Shown here: one piece after another, positions 34,054-44,877 of the stretch
Layout: every line of letters begins with the position of its first letter
How positions within the stretch are numbered: the stretch's first letter is position 1
Assembly (NCBI GenBank): GCA_035079385.1
Contig: JAVHKY010000018.1
Coordinates: 3,472,001 to 3,536,000, forward strand
Direction: 5' to 3'
From: Aspidiotus rigidus
Lineage: Eukaryota > Arthropoda > Insecta > Hemiptera > Diaspididae
DNA: 64,000 bases
Made by a program: the position numbers and the translations under genes
The notes under the pieces: generated by a model
The model's database searches: none
What the model was told of the DNA's origin: nothing
Seen by the model: the letters and a program-made list of their open reading frames with translations, nothing else

Positions 34054-35631
34054 ATGATGGAGATCTATCGAGCTACTGTATTGACGTTGTTAGTCCTTTG
34101 TGGAAATATACATACTGAGAATTTGTGGTCATTCCGCAATGGAACGATCGTTTATCAACCAGGTAAATTACTTTCAGATGAAATTCCTAAAATTGTTTGG
34201 ACTGAGAATGTTTAAATATTTGATCTTGTATCAGTCATAATGAAAAAGTCGGTGGTGCTTACGCTTCTGCATGAGTTTTTTTTTTTTTTTTTTCATTTCG
34301 TCGTTGGATCCGAAAAAACCTCCTATGTGCCATTTTTTCAGAAATGCACTTTTTTATAAGGTTGGACCTTTGACTATGTAGGCATGGACTAGTACTCCTC
34401 CATAAACGCAACATAAAATCCTTATCCAGGAATGAAGGCGTTTTTTACAGGCAACTTGATGTACACCCCGACCGCATTTACGTTCCCGTTATTACTATAC
34501 ATGTTGACTGTATAGATATATTGTTTTGCTGGTATGCGGTCGAGACGTATCTGAAATAGTATAAAGAAAACGCCTTCATTCCTGGACAAATAATAGTTCA
34601 CGTTACCAGTCCATACCTATATAGTCAAAGGGTTGGACGCGGAATTTCAAGGCGCGTCGACTGGGAAAATCCCCTATGTGCTAAGTTCAAAATTACGCCG
34701 ATAGGAGCGGTTTTGAATACCTCCTATGTGCAGAGCAAACCTCTTATGTGCAATATTTAGGGCCAGGAATTCCTCCTATGTGCAGAGAAGACCTCTTATG
34801 TGTAATATTTAGGGCCAGGAATTCCTCCTATGTGCATTTATCGCACAATACCGCCGTATTTTAGAGAATTTTTGAAATTTTTTGTTACTACTGTATCAAA
34901 GAAGCTTTTCCACATTTAATGAGACGTTTCCAAAGTATTTTGGCCTTCTTTTCACAAAATAATCAGTTTTTTGCTTCTCCTGTAAAATTTTATTTTTGCC
35001 ACATAAGAGGTTTTTTCCGATCCAAAGACGATTTGCCTTAGCCAAATTCGAGATAGATTCTGCGTCAAATGTTATACATATTTTTATTAGCTTCTCAAAA
35101 TTGATTTTCATGTCAGATTCTTTCTATTAACGGATTTTCCAAAAATGGCTACAATTATAGCAATCATCACTTCTATTTCTCAAGTTTAGGGATAATGACA
35201 TCGTTAAAATGTTGAGGATAATGGCGTCACTGGTTGATGACATCACAAAAGAGTATATGTCCGAACGTTTAGGGTAATGACGTTCTGGGATGATGACGTC
35301 ACTAAGGTCGGGAGGTTGATATTACGGATTCGCGGCGTCACAAAAGTGTATACTTCTTCAATTTTAGCATAAATATTACATGTAATTAACATAGAGTAAC
35401 GCACATTAAGGATATAGAAATTGAAATAGTCTATACATGTATAATACGTATCAACATGAAACTCTGGATATTCAATTTTCTTCTCACACAGGCTTTTCAA
35501 AAATAACCATGGTGACGGTAATCACCATAATCGGAAATCGCAGTTATGGTATATTCGGGGAAAAAATATCAAATGCTGACAGACAGCGTTCAGCTGATTT
35601 AAAAAGCCCTCCAAAGAATGTATTCATATAA
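34054..35631 (+). CDS. Small secreted peptide, family copy E
   Basis: Exon 1 is 34054-34162 (109 nt, phase 1, CCAG/GTAAAT) and encodes MMEIYRATVLTLLVLCGNIH as signal peptide, then ENLWSFRNGTIVYQP. Two candidate second exons follow. The nearer, class-II exon (35134-35189) is dead. The next, class-I exon (35492-35631, CACACAG/GCTT) is open and gives an 82-residue product: GFSKITMVTVITIIGNRSYG, IFGEK, then a basic tail. The exon-1 to class-I pairing is inferred from phase and the failed nearer exon. The intron contains a MITE-like element (34.29-35.03 kb). Confidence 0.65.
34295..35028. mobile_element. MITE-like element with nested inverted repeats
   Basis: The outer inverted ends are TTGGATCCGAAAAAACCTCC at about 34301 and, mirrored at about 35027, TTGGATCGGAAAAAACCTCT. 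Inside, 34366-34635 forms a second inverted pair (CTTTGACTATGTAGGCATGG and CAGGAATGAAGGCGTTTT with their mirrors). At 34725-34835 a ~62-bp unit containing CCTCTTATGTG and ATTTAGGGCCAGGAATTCCT is repeated in tandem. No frame is present. It lies in the intron of peptide gene E. Confidence 0.65.
35134..35189 (+). pseudogene. Dead class-II second exon of the peptide family
   Basis: TTTCCAAAAATGGCTACAAT and ATAGCAATC align with the start of the class-II exons at 25785 and 46932. The acceptor AG is changed (ACGG where the others have ACAG), and the frame stops after SISQV (TAG at 35187). Both lesions make it unusable. Confidence 0.65.
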
Positions 35632-36002
35632 ATTCGAATGAATTTCATGAAAAAATATTTCTCGTTATTCTTACAGTGAGAATAATTTCATAAATTTTAT
35701 ACGAATTAATTATTAGTTTAATATGCGGCATTGAATTAGTAGATATCATTGCGTCAATTATATTGTTGTGAAAAAATTAATCCTTAAATACAATAATATA
35801 CCATAATTTACTCTACCATTTGATATTTACGATATTACTTCCATATTTCTCCATGATTATAGATATTTATAGCCTATCTCAGAATCGAAAGAAAGCTAGC
35901 TGAGCAAGATAACTTTAGTCCTAGCTATTAATCCTTCGAGATTAGACACAACCGCATAATCTAAGAGGCTCCCCCTCCTTTGATGACAAAGTGTAAGTAC
36001 TT
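35632..36002. other. Downstream flank shared with copies B and F
   Basis: The sequence resembles the downstream flanks at 22.89-23.17 kb and 44.88-45.19 kb (TATTTCTCGTTATT, GAAAGCTAGCTG, GACTTTAGTTCT-like). There is no gene. Confidence 0.45.
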
Positions 36003-38129
36003 AAATTGATAGAATTAATTCGGTTCTCCAAATTATGACCAAAGACATCAAACGACGACATACTCAAAGGAGTAAAACAGACGGAGTAATTGGCCAATGT
36101 CGTTGCGGACCTCGAAATAAAAATTGGGCCTGCGGGGTCAATACTCAGAAAGCTTGTGCTGCCCTTGTTCGTCACTCATACCCCCCTCCCTCGGATAAAT
36201 GATCTTGCTTTGGAGGTGATTAAGAGGATTAAGAGGAAGGTCAGGAAGGAGGGCTTAACCATTACTAAGGCTAATAAAGGGAATGCCATTGTAGTTATGG
36301 AGAAGTCCTCCTATGTCTCCAAGGTCTATGACGTTCTCGACCAGTATGGTGCCAGGGTAAATGCGGATTTTAACTTTCCAAATCACGTTAAAGAAGTTAG
36401 ACTTGTTATAAACAACAGCGAATTTATTATCAAAATCCCTTCGCTTAAAAGATTTCTCCTTGAGCCCAACCCTGTGCCGCCTTTATTATACGGGCTGCCT
36501 AAGGTTCATAAGAAGGACACTCCGATGCGGCCGGTCGTTTCCTTTGTGTCTTCCCCCACGTACTTCTTGGCAAATTTTTGGACCGTTGGTTTAAATCTAG
36601 AGTAGAATTTGAGACATCCTACTCTGTGAAGAATTCGGTCTCTCTGGCTGATAAGCTCAAAGATGACATTCTTCCGCCTGATTCTAACCTATGCTCTTTT
36701 GACGTAGTCGGCTTATTTCCGAGTATCCCTAGGGCTACTGCCATACAGCATATGGGAGACCTCTTGGTCCAATCTAATATCTGTCACGAAGAACTGGCAG
36801 AATTTTTCAATTTACTCAATATTTGTTGGTCTCCCAATTTTTGCAAATTTGAAGGGAAATTTTTCGAATTTCCAGAGGAGGTAGGTATCTCTATTGGCTC
36901 TCCTCTGGGTTCCCTCATTTTGGAGGTTTTCAAATTTGAGCTCGATCTTTTTTCCTGTGGCCAGGGGCTTTTGAGTCATAATACATTATTGGCACAGGTA
37001 TGTTGATGATGTCTTGTGCATGTGGACCGGTCACCGAGATCTCCTTTTGGAGTTTCTTAGGTATCTCAACAGTTTGTATCCTTCCATCAAATTCACGTTG
37101 GAAGTAGGCGGTTTATCTATAAATTTTTTGGACCTTACTATCTTTGATAGAGAAGGTGCCCATGAATTCGCCATATAGAGAAAAGATACTTCGACCGATA
37201 TTACTGTCCACGGTAGAACTTTCTGCTTTGTTGCCCACAAATTGCCGGTTTTAATAGTTATATCCACCGGTTGACTAGTATTCCATTGGGTCACCTCGCT
37301 TTTCAACAGGAGCTTTTGACTATAAAGCATTTGGCCAGAGTGAATGAGGTCAGCTTAGATATTGACTTGATGGTCCATAGAAAATTGACTCGGAAAAGCC
37401 TTGATTCCACTACCTCCCTCCCCCGCAATCCGGCGTCTGACAGTAGAAAACATTGGATCAGGCTCCCCTTTTTATGAAAATTCTCTTCCCAGTTAGGTCG
37501 TGTCCTCCGCCCATTTGGGTTTCGCCCAGTGTATTACAATCTTAACACTGTAAAAAGTCTGTTTGTTAAGCTGAAGGGCCCCATCCCACTGGTCGAAAGA
37601 AATGGGGTTTACAAAATGGAGTGTAATGACTGTAATGGAATCTACATAGGTGAGACTGGACGTCAGCTCAAAATTAGGATAGATGAGCATAGGAAGGCGT
37701 GGGAAAAGAAGAAATTGGGTGATTCGGCATTTGCGGACCATCTTATCACCACTGGCCATAGTTTCAAAGAGGGATCCGAGTCCCTCCTCCATAGAGAGTC
37801 CTCGGTTTCCAAGCGTACCGCATTAGAACATATTGAAATTATTCGCCATCTGAATAACGACAACCTAAATGTGCTCAACAGGTACATACCTGATGAGGGG
37901 TTGATTGAACTAGTTTATGAGTATGATTCACATTGTGATGACTCGCTAGTTCAGTCATGATTTCCTCGGTAGTGTTTGTTACCGGCCGGTGTTGGTTCAG
38001 TTGCTTTCAGTCTCCCGTTGACAATGGTTCTTTAATCGAAAGCGCTCCGGTGTATTTTGTATTTCTGTGGCTTTAATTAAATTACTCCGTCTGTTTTACT
38101 CCTTTGAGTATGTCGTCGTTTGATACCTA
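36003..38129 (+). mobile_element. Penelope-like element family 1, copy 1b
   Basis: The copy starts with about 85 bp of the element's own 3' tail in inverted orientation (36003-36090), sharing ATACTCAAAGGAGTAAAACA with the mirrored 3' end at 38085-38129. The body is 5'-truncated. 36090-36605 holds LTITKANKGNAIVVMEKSSY. A frameshift at 36578-36605 leads to the RT core at 36578-37006 (SFDVVGLFPSIP), which breaks before the YVDD segment. A small frame at 37271 and the GIY-YIG domain at 37529-37960 (YKMECNDCNGIYIGETGRQ, ending HCDDSLVQS) complete it. The endonuclease part here is intact to the natural stop, unlike copy 1a. Confidence 0.85.
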
Positions 38130-38435
38130 AATTGAGTTCCAAGAGCGAAATTTTTTCATGGCACTAATTTAGGCTGAGAATTAAGAGAAGAAACCTATAT
38201 CACAGCCTCTTCCAATCTTTAGTCGCAAAGTCTCCTATTCAATATATGTGAGTCGAATTCCGAAATTTAATTTTTTCAAGCCTCTAATATATTCGGCTCG
38301 TTGCCATTGCCACTTTTTCTTTTAATGACCATACCCTCTGCACATCTCTATTGTAAATCAAAGTCACATGGGATCAGGGACACGAAGCAATTAGAATTAG
38401 GGGTGGAGTTCAAGGGTAGTACAAAGACATGTTAT
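38130..38435. repeat. Fragment of the peptide-gene upstream flank
   Basis: TGAGTTCCAAGAGCGAAATT, CACAGCCTCTTCCA, AATCAAAGTCA and GGGATCAGGGACACGAAGCA match the flanks at 24060-24400 and 45220-45560. In those blocks this lies 0.7-1 kb before exon 1. Here the match stops at about 38435 and no exon 1 follows. Confidence 0.6.
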
Positions 38436-39043
38436 TTGTCAAACACATAGTATTACATGAATAGAATATTCTCCTCGTTAGTACGAGCCATTGTATAAAG
38501 GAGTTGTGGAGAGGCACAAGCACGTAATGGAACACACAAAAAGAGCTACAGCAAATACAGAACTGAAACAATTTAAAGTTTATTAAGAAAACAAACGACG
38601 GGCACAAGTAGAAAAAATTTTTTAAAAATTAAAAAGTAAAAGAAAAGAGAACGATATGGATCACCATGATGAAGATATTATGTACATTCAATCAGTGCAG
38701 TGGACCATAGACCAAAAAATCATCATTTGTACGCTATCTGATTCCGTTTCAACTTGGAAATGCCGCATGCCGATGACACATTTTCTTCTGCTTTAGTAAT
38801 CCAATGGTCTTGACACTTCATAGCGAACCACTGAGTACAGACTAAAACATGATGAATCGTGTCAGTAAACTATTTTGAACAACAACTTGTGTAATTGATA
38901 AATGATAACATCGTATTCACTTTGCTAAAATTATTTACTCAAATATGAGCAACACCAATAACAAGAAAGCAATTAATAAAGCTCTAGACTAGCCTCGTGA
39001 TTGGTGTACCGTGGCAACACAGTAAACTAGCATACACAAATAT

Positions 39044-39516
39044 CATGGCCGTCTCTAGTATCAGGCCGGAATATTCGAAAATTGACAATGATGGACGGGG
39101 CTGAAATTTGTATAGTCACTTATGGGAGAGCATTGAAAAACTTATGGTAAAGTTAGTGGAGTTTTTGAAAAAAATGCAGAGAACGTCATATGAAGAGTCA
39201 ACGTTTTTCGATATTTTGAGCTTGGTCTCGTTAAGATTGACCAAGGACAAAGCGAGTTATTAACGTTTTAAAATAAAAAGTCAGACAGAGAGTGAAGAGA
39301 ACGAGACTGAGTTCAAAAAATCGAAAATCGTTTACTCTTTCCATAAATTTATGAACTTTGTCCCTGCGGAATCGAATACTGTTCGCAAATCAATGATTAA
39401 CGTGTTTTTCAAAGGGTTTTCCATTAGAGCCTGTATAAAACTCGGGCTCGTATTTTTCATCATCGCGACGATACCAGCTTTAATATTCCGGCCTGATACT
39501 AGAGAGAGACGGCCAT
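39044..39516. mobile_element. Possible MITE with ~30-bp inverted ends
   Basis: ATGGCCGTCTCTAGTATCAG plus GCCGGAATATT at the left is mirrored at 39480-39516, with an extra TCTC in the right copy. Inner parts show only weak inverted similarity. No coding frame is convincing. Confidence 0.45.
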
Positions 39517-39599
39517 ACAAATGTGCAGTTTCTAAGTTTGACAAGCCAAACCCATGATATATAGTCAAAAGCCAAACCCGATGAACTGCTCAGCACCAG

Positions 39600-39892
39600 C
39601 CCCGTTTCTAACCGGAAACCTTCGCTGTGGGGGTTTTTTGAAAATTTTGGCGCACGCCGTCCAACAAAAAACTTGGATAAATTTCGATACATGATAGGAG
39701 GGGGAATTGGAGACTCTTGAGCTATATATGACAGGAGAGGGACTTGGAATAATTTTGACTTTTGACTATATGATAGGAGGGGGACTTGAAATAATTTCGA
39801 TCTCCAAGCTAAACATGATAGGAGAGGGACTTGGAAAAATTTTGACTCTCGAGCCATATATAATAGGAATTTTTCCAAGTCCCCCTCCTATA
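39600..39892. repeat. Modular dispersed repeat, plus orientation
   Basis: The order is ACCGGAAACC...GTGGGGG, then TTGGCGCACGCCGTCCAACA, then four degenerate ~47-bp units with ATGATAGGAGGGGGACTTGG. The right-hand end is cut by Penelope-like copy 2b. Confidence 0.65.
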
Positions 39893-42159
39893 TACGCGAA
39901 AAAGACGAATACTCCGAATGGAGAGTAAACCTTGCAAACCGCAGAAAATACAAAACGACGAGTGCTTTTGGTTAATAAACCATCTTCAAGCCTGAAATGA
40001 AAGCAACTGACGAACGGAAGAGAAGAACAATGTATTAAGATTGGCTAAACGAGAAATCACGGTGTGAATCATAGCCCAGTTCGATCAGGCCATCCTCCGG
40101 AATGAACGAGTTGAGTACAGTGATACCGTCAGTGTTGCGATGACGCATTATCTCTATATACTCGACGGCGATGCGCTTTCGATACGAATTCTCCTTATGG
40201 AGGAGCTTTTCGGATCCCTCACGGAAGCTGTGGCCACTGTTTATCAAATGATCAGCAAAAGCTGACTCCTCTAAGCGTCCCTTTTCCCAAGACTTCAGGT
40301 GCTCAGCTACTCTAACTTTCATTTGGCGGCTGGTCTCACCAATATAAAAGCCTCCACAATCCCCACATTCCAACTTATAAACACCACTCCTCTCATCAAT
40401 GGGCATGGGATCCTTCAGTCTCACAAACAACCCCTTAACTGTTGTAGGGTTGTAGAACGCGGGTCTGAAGCCAAACGGGAGAACTTCCCCAGAAAAGGGA
40501 GACTGATCCAACGCAACCGGCGATCACGGATCATGTCTCGGGGGAGGGAGGTGGTGGAATCAAGAATGCTCCTTGTAACTTTCCTCCGAACCATCACGTC
40601 AACGTCGACATTGACCCCATTCACTCTAGCCAGGTGTTTTATTGTGAGTACTTCTTTCTTAAAAGCAGACTGACTCAACGGAATACGAGTCAGTCTGTGA
40701 ACTAGGCTATGAAATGCAGCCATCTTGTGAGCAACAGGACCGAACGAACCACCGTGGACTAAAACATCGGTCGTAGTATCTTTCCTGTAAATTCCAAACT
40801 CATGGATACCGTCTACAATAGAGATCGATAAATCCAAAAAGTTAATGGAAAATACCCCTATTTCCAACGTAAATTTGATGGAAGGGTACCAGGAATTGAG
40901 ATACCTCAGAAACTCACCAAGGAGATCTGGGTGACCAGTCCAGGTACATAGAACGTCATCAACGTACCTGTGCCAATAGTGAATATGATTGAGTAACACC
41001 TGGTTCGAGGAAAAAAGGTCAAGTTCAAACTTAGACATGAAAACTTCGGAGATAAGAGAGCCTAAAGGTGATCCAATTGGGATCCCTACTTCATCAGGGA
41101 ACTCGAAAAATTTTCCTTCAAATTTACAGTAGTTAGGGGACCAACAGGTATTCAGAAGATCGAAAGATTCCTGAAGCTCATCGTGAGGAATGTTGGCTCT
41201 GACGAGTAGCTCACCCATCCGCTGGATAGTAGCAGCCTTGGGAATATTCGGGAACAAACCAACAACATCAAAAGAGCAGATGGTCGTTCCTGGGGAAGAC
41301 TTACACCCTTCAGGACATCAGTTAAAGAGGCCGAATTCAAAACCGAATGAGGAGATTCAAAATCAATGCGATTTTTGAACCATCGGTCAAGGAATTTGGC
41401 AAGGAGGTAAGTGGGGGAGGAGACGAAAGAAACAACGGATCGCATCGGGGTATTGTTCTTATGCACTTTAGGCAGCTCGTAGAGGACGGGGGTGTGGGGT
41501 TAGGAACAAGGAGGGCTTTTTTCAGAGCAGGAGTCTTGATAACAGCCTCACTCCTGTTGATGACACTCCTAACTTCTTTGACGTGCTTCGGGAAGCTGAA
41601 ATCCTCACTCTCTTTAGCACCACACTGCTGGAGGACATCGTGGACCTTGGAAAAATAGGCGGATTTCTCCATCACCACAACAGCATTTCCCTTGTCCGCC
41701 TTAGTGACGATTAAATCTCCCTCTTTAATCTTCCTCTTTAAACCTTAATCACTCCTTCCAATTTATTACTCATGCGGGGGAGGGGGTTATTGCGGACTAT
41801 CTCGGCACAAACTTTCTGGGTATTAAAACCAGGGCCAATCTTAACAGCAAGATCCGCAACAACATTAGCCAAGGTTTCATCTTTCTTGAGGGGAGGTAGA
41901 CTAAATTTCAAACCTTTCTCAAGGAGGCCTGTTTCGTCACCGTTGAACCCTACCTGACTATTATTTATGAGGGGGGATGGAATTTATGAACGTCAACACC
42001 ATCACTCGACCCTTCCTGAACCACATCACGATTAACCTTCAGTAGAGAGGACAACTTCTTATGTTTCTTCTCCCTCAACTTCACCTCAAACTTCCGAGAC
42101 TTTAAATTGACGTCCCGCATAAAGTAATCAAACTCAAGGGGGAGGAGCACACCGGAGAG
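39890..42159 (-). mobile_element. Penelope-like element family 2, copy 2b (frameshifted)
   Basis: This is the same element as the 14.5-17.0 kb copy, beginning at the identical terminal TACGCGAAAAAGACGAATAC and truncated at its 5' end at about 42159. Minus frames: 42150-41965 (FDYFMRDVNLK region), 41678-41337 (first RT block), 41466-41152, 41257-40421 (GIPIGSPLGS and HRYVDDVLCTW) and 40511-40035 (GIY-YIG: VYKLECGDCGGFYIGETSRQ). At least four frame breaks separate them, including a deletion near 40480 where copy 2a has an extra GGCGGAGGGCCCGACCC-containing segment. At LPKVHK it keeps the bases missing from copy 2a. It is inactive. Confidence 0.87.
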
Positions 42160-42231
42160 TCGAAAAGTAGCTGTCTGTCTCTCCTCTTTTATCTCTCAAA
42201 TACGTCAGTTAACTCTACACTTTTCTTACAG

Positions 42232-42480
42232 GTCTTTTCAAGCCTACCTGATGACTTTACATCTTGATGACGGCACACCGTCCTTCACTTCGTACTTTTT
42301 ACAAGCCGGCCCCTCCTCCTCAGAAATCTATCAAATATTCCTCCAAGTCTCCAAATTAGGTCAAGGTCGTTCGATGACGTCACAAAGAAGGAATAGTCTT
42401 AAGGTTAGGGGTGATGACATCAGTGAGGTTGGGCGAGATGACGTCAGTGAGTTTGAGGTTGACGATGTCGAGGATTAATG
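42232..42480 (+). pseudogene. Decayed second-exon-like segment with acceptor
   Basis: TTTTCTTACAG is followed by GTCTTTTCAAGCCTACCTGA. In phase 1 it reads GLFKPT then stop, similar to the GLSKVT start of class-I exons. At 42375-42470 three TGACGTCA or TGACATCA motifs are spaced about 30 bp apart. Homologous to 21138-21280. A relic is likely, function unlikely. Confidence 0.35.
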
Positions 42481-42692
42481 AAGCGAGAAAATTGTATACG
42501 TATTACCAAAATTCTTGCTAATTTTTGTCTTCACCTATGGACTTTGGTAGTTGGTCTAAATGCTGCTGGAGGATCGCTGAACTAGGCTAGCTCACACCAT
42601 ATAGTATATGAAAATAAAAATAATATTGATGGAGAGCTAAACTAGGCTGATTTAAGAATCAATTTGTCCGGACGGAATATTATAAATTAACT

Positions 42693-42768
42693 GTAAGAGA
42701 GTATGTCAGGCACTGCATTTATACGACCATTTTAATTTTGGACGGCAGTGCCTGACTTACTCTCTTAC
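42693..42768. repeat. 24-bp inverted repeat (76-bp hairpin)
   Basis: GTAAGAGAGTATGTCAGGCA plus CTGC at 42693-42716 is mirrored at 42745-42768 with one mismatch in 24, around a 28-bp spacer. It may be a tiny MITE or the terminal remnant of one. Confidence 0.6.
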
Positions 42769-42915
42769 GGATAATAAATAGGCTGGCCCACAATAAGTCG
42801 GTATAAGAATTCTGTTGAAGGAGCTAAACTAGACTAAAAACACTGTTGGAAACGCGCTAAACCAAGCTGGTCTGGTAATTCTTTTGGAAAGCGCTAAACT
42901 AAGCCAGGGAGCTCA

Positions 42916-43190
42916 TCAAACGAAGACATACTCAAAGGAGTAAAACAGACGGAGTAATTTAATTAAAGCCACAGAAATACAAAATACACCGGAGCGCTTT
43001 CGATTAAAGAACCATTGTCAACGGGTGATATGAAAGCAACTGAACCAACACCGGTGGGCAACAAACACTGCCGAGGAAATCATGTGACTGAACTAGCGAG
43101 TCATCACAATGTGAATCATACTCATAAACTAGTTCAATCAACCCCTCATCAGGTATGTACCTGTTGAGCACTTTTAGGTTGTCGTTATTC
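42916..43190 (-). mobile_element. Penelope-like element family 1, 3' fragment (copy 1c)
   Basis: The terminal ATACTCAAAGGAGTAAAACA and the following UTR match the inverted part of copy 1a. The coding end (LKVLNRYIPDEGLIELVYEY and HCDDSLVQS, minus) follows and is cut at about 43190. Confidence 0.85.
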
Positions 43191-43831
43191 CGACTGTCGT
43201 GGTCACATGTCACACCAATTTGATAGTGAATCGTAGTATAAATTATTGATTCGACTCTTGAAACGTGACGCAATTCGTAAGAATGATAAAAATTTGCAAT
43301 AAGGTGAATAATTTGAACTTCAAGATCAATTTCTTAAATTACTAACCAAATAAATACAACAATCCATAACCATGCATTAGAACAAACTCACACAAATGAC
43401 AATTATCGCAATAAACAAAAGGTATGTTCACGCGGGTAGCCCTTTGACGTTTTGATTAATGTGAACATGGATGGAGAGAGTGACAGATTGTGATACATGC
43501 ATCCACTGGCAGAGCGCGCTACAGGTTCTCGTTGAATCGTCTGTTAGAATGTGAATTCTGAATGGTGGCTCGCTGGAGTTTTTCGATTATCGGTTATTAT
43601 TGGTCAAAATGATACTCCCAATTTTTTCGGTTATGGGTTATCGGTCAAGCTGTATTTTGACCAATAACTGTTAAATGTTGAAAAATATTTCGGTCAAAGT
43701 CCTAAAATTTTCGGTTAACGTTGATAGAAGACCTAGAATTTTCGGTCAAATAACAGTTATAACCGATAAAATAACGGTTAATGGTCAATCGGTCAAAATC
43801 GATCGTCAATTATAACGGGCCTGGCTCCACT
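43191..43831. other. Spacer with CGGTTA/GGTCAA-rich repeat
   Basis: At 43580-43810 short motifs such as TCGGTCAAA, CGGTTA and TAACCGATAA recur in both orientations. No gene is seen. Confidence 0.4.
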
Positions 43832-44479
43832 ATGAACATGAACTATCTAAGAAGTTTCTAAAAGTATTTTTCACGCTGAACACTATGCCGTTGACTGTTT
43901 TTCACTATCACATTGGAGTCTTGAGTAATTCGCGTTTGAAAATTCAAAAATTGCCGAAAACTGTACTTCCAAAATGCAATACCACAGTAAAACCAGAATA
44001 CTGAGGTATGTTCAACCACATAAAAATGTAGTTTGAACCTTGCTATAATTATAACATATTTACGATTTAGAATAATCGCTCAATTCTTCAAGCAGATATG
44101 AACGATATTTGTACAAGACTATTTTCAGCTTTGAACGCGGGGCAATGTACGTCCTCGCGTCGCGACGCAGAATCGCGTGTTTCCCCGCATTTGAAGCTGA
44201 AAATAGTCTTGTACAATATTGTTCATAACTGCTTGAAGAATTGTGCGATTATTCTTGATTTTAAATATGTTATGGAGTAATGTTCAAACTACATTTTCGT
44301 GCTGTGGAATATACCGCATTATTCTGTTTTTGATATATCGTGTTATACAGGTACAGTTTTTGGCGATTTTTTAATTTTCAAACGCGAATTACTCGGAACT
44401 CCGATGTGATAGCGAAAAACGGTCAACGGCATAGGGCGTAAAAATACTTCTAGAAACTCCTTAGATAGTTCATGTTCAT
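43832..44479. mobile_element. Fold-back element, ~315-bp arms, GC-rich centre
   Basis: ATGAACATGAACTATCTAAG at the left end is mirrored at the right end (44460-44479), and the similarity runs to the centre near 44158. There GGGGCAATGTACG...GTTTCCCCGC forms the tip, with CGCGTCGCGACGC between. The arms are interrupted by small indels. It has no coding capacity. Confidence 0.8.
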
Positions 44480-44743
44480 TTAAAAAATTTGAAATTTGTT
44501 CAGTAGTGCTATTGAATGATAATAAAGAGCCAGTGAGACAGAATGAAACCGAGACATATCCATAATTTTATATCTTTCCTGAAGGAAGAAATTTAAAACA
44601 AGTTTCTTTCATTATAGAGTTTCAATTGAGTCTTGTAATTGTTATAATTGAGGGTAAATATGTTTTCCAAGTCCCCACTCTTCAAGTTATAAAGCTTCAA
44701 GAAGTAATTTCATTCTTGTATTTAATTTTTTCCCTTCACACAG

Positions 44744-44877
44744 GCCTTTCGAAAGTAACTATCATGATGACAGCAATCATCATGCAGATTAATCACATTT
44801 GTGGTGTATTCGGGGGAAGTCCAAGGATTGACGGACAGCGTCCACGGGATTCAAGAAAGCCTGCTGCTGTTCCATAA
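44744..44877 (+). CDS. Orphan class-I second exon, family copy F
   Basis: An acceptor CACACAG is followed by an open phase-1 exon: GLSKVTIMMTAIIMQINHIC, GVFGGSPRIDGQRP, tail ending KPAAVP, stop TAA at 44875. It is very close to the exon at 22754, and its substitutions keep the frame. No signal-peptide exon is visible between Penelope-like copy 2b and this exon. The exon may have lost its first exon, or may be joined to a distant one such as that of copy E. Whether it is expressed is unknown. Confidence 0.55.

Noticed and set aside
43191..43300. Frame continuing from copy 1c into flanking DNA (MRHVSRVESIIYTTIHYQ)
   Set aside because: It is flanking sequence fused by chance to the truncated endonuclease end.
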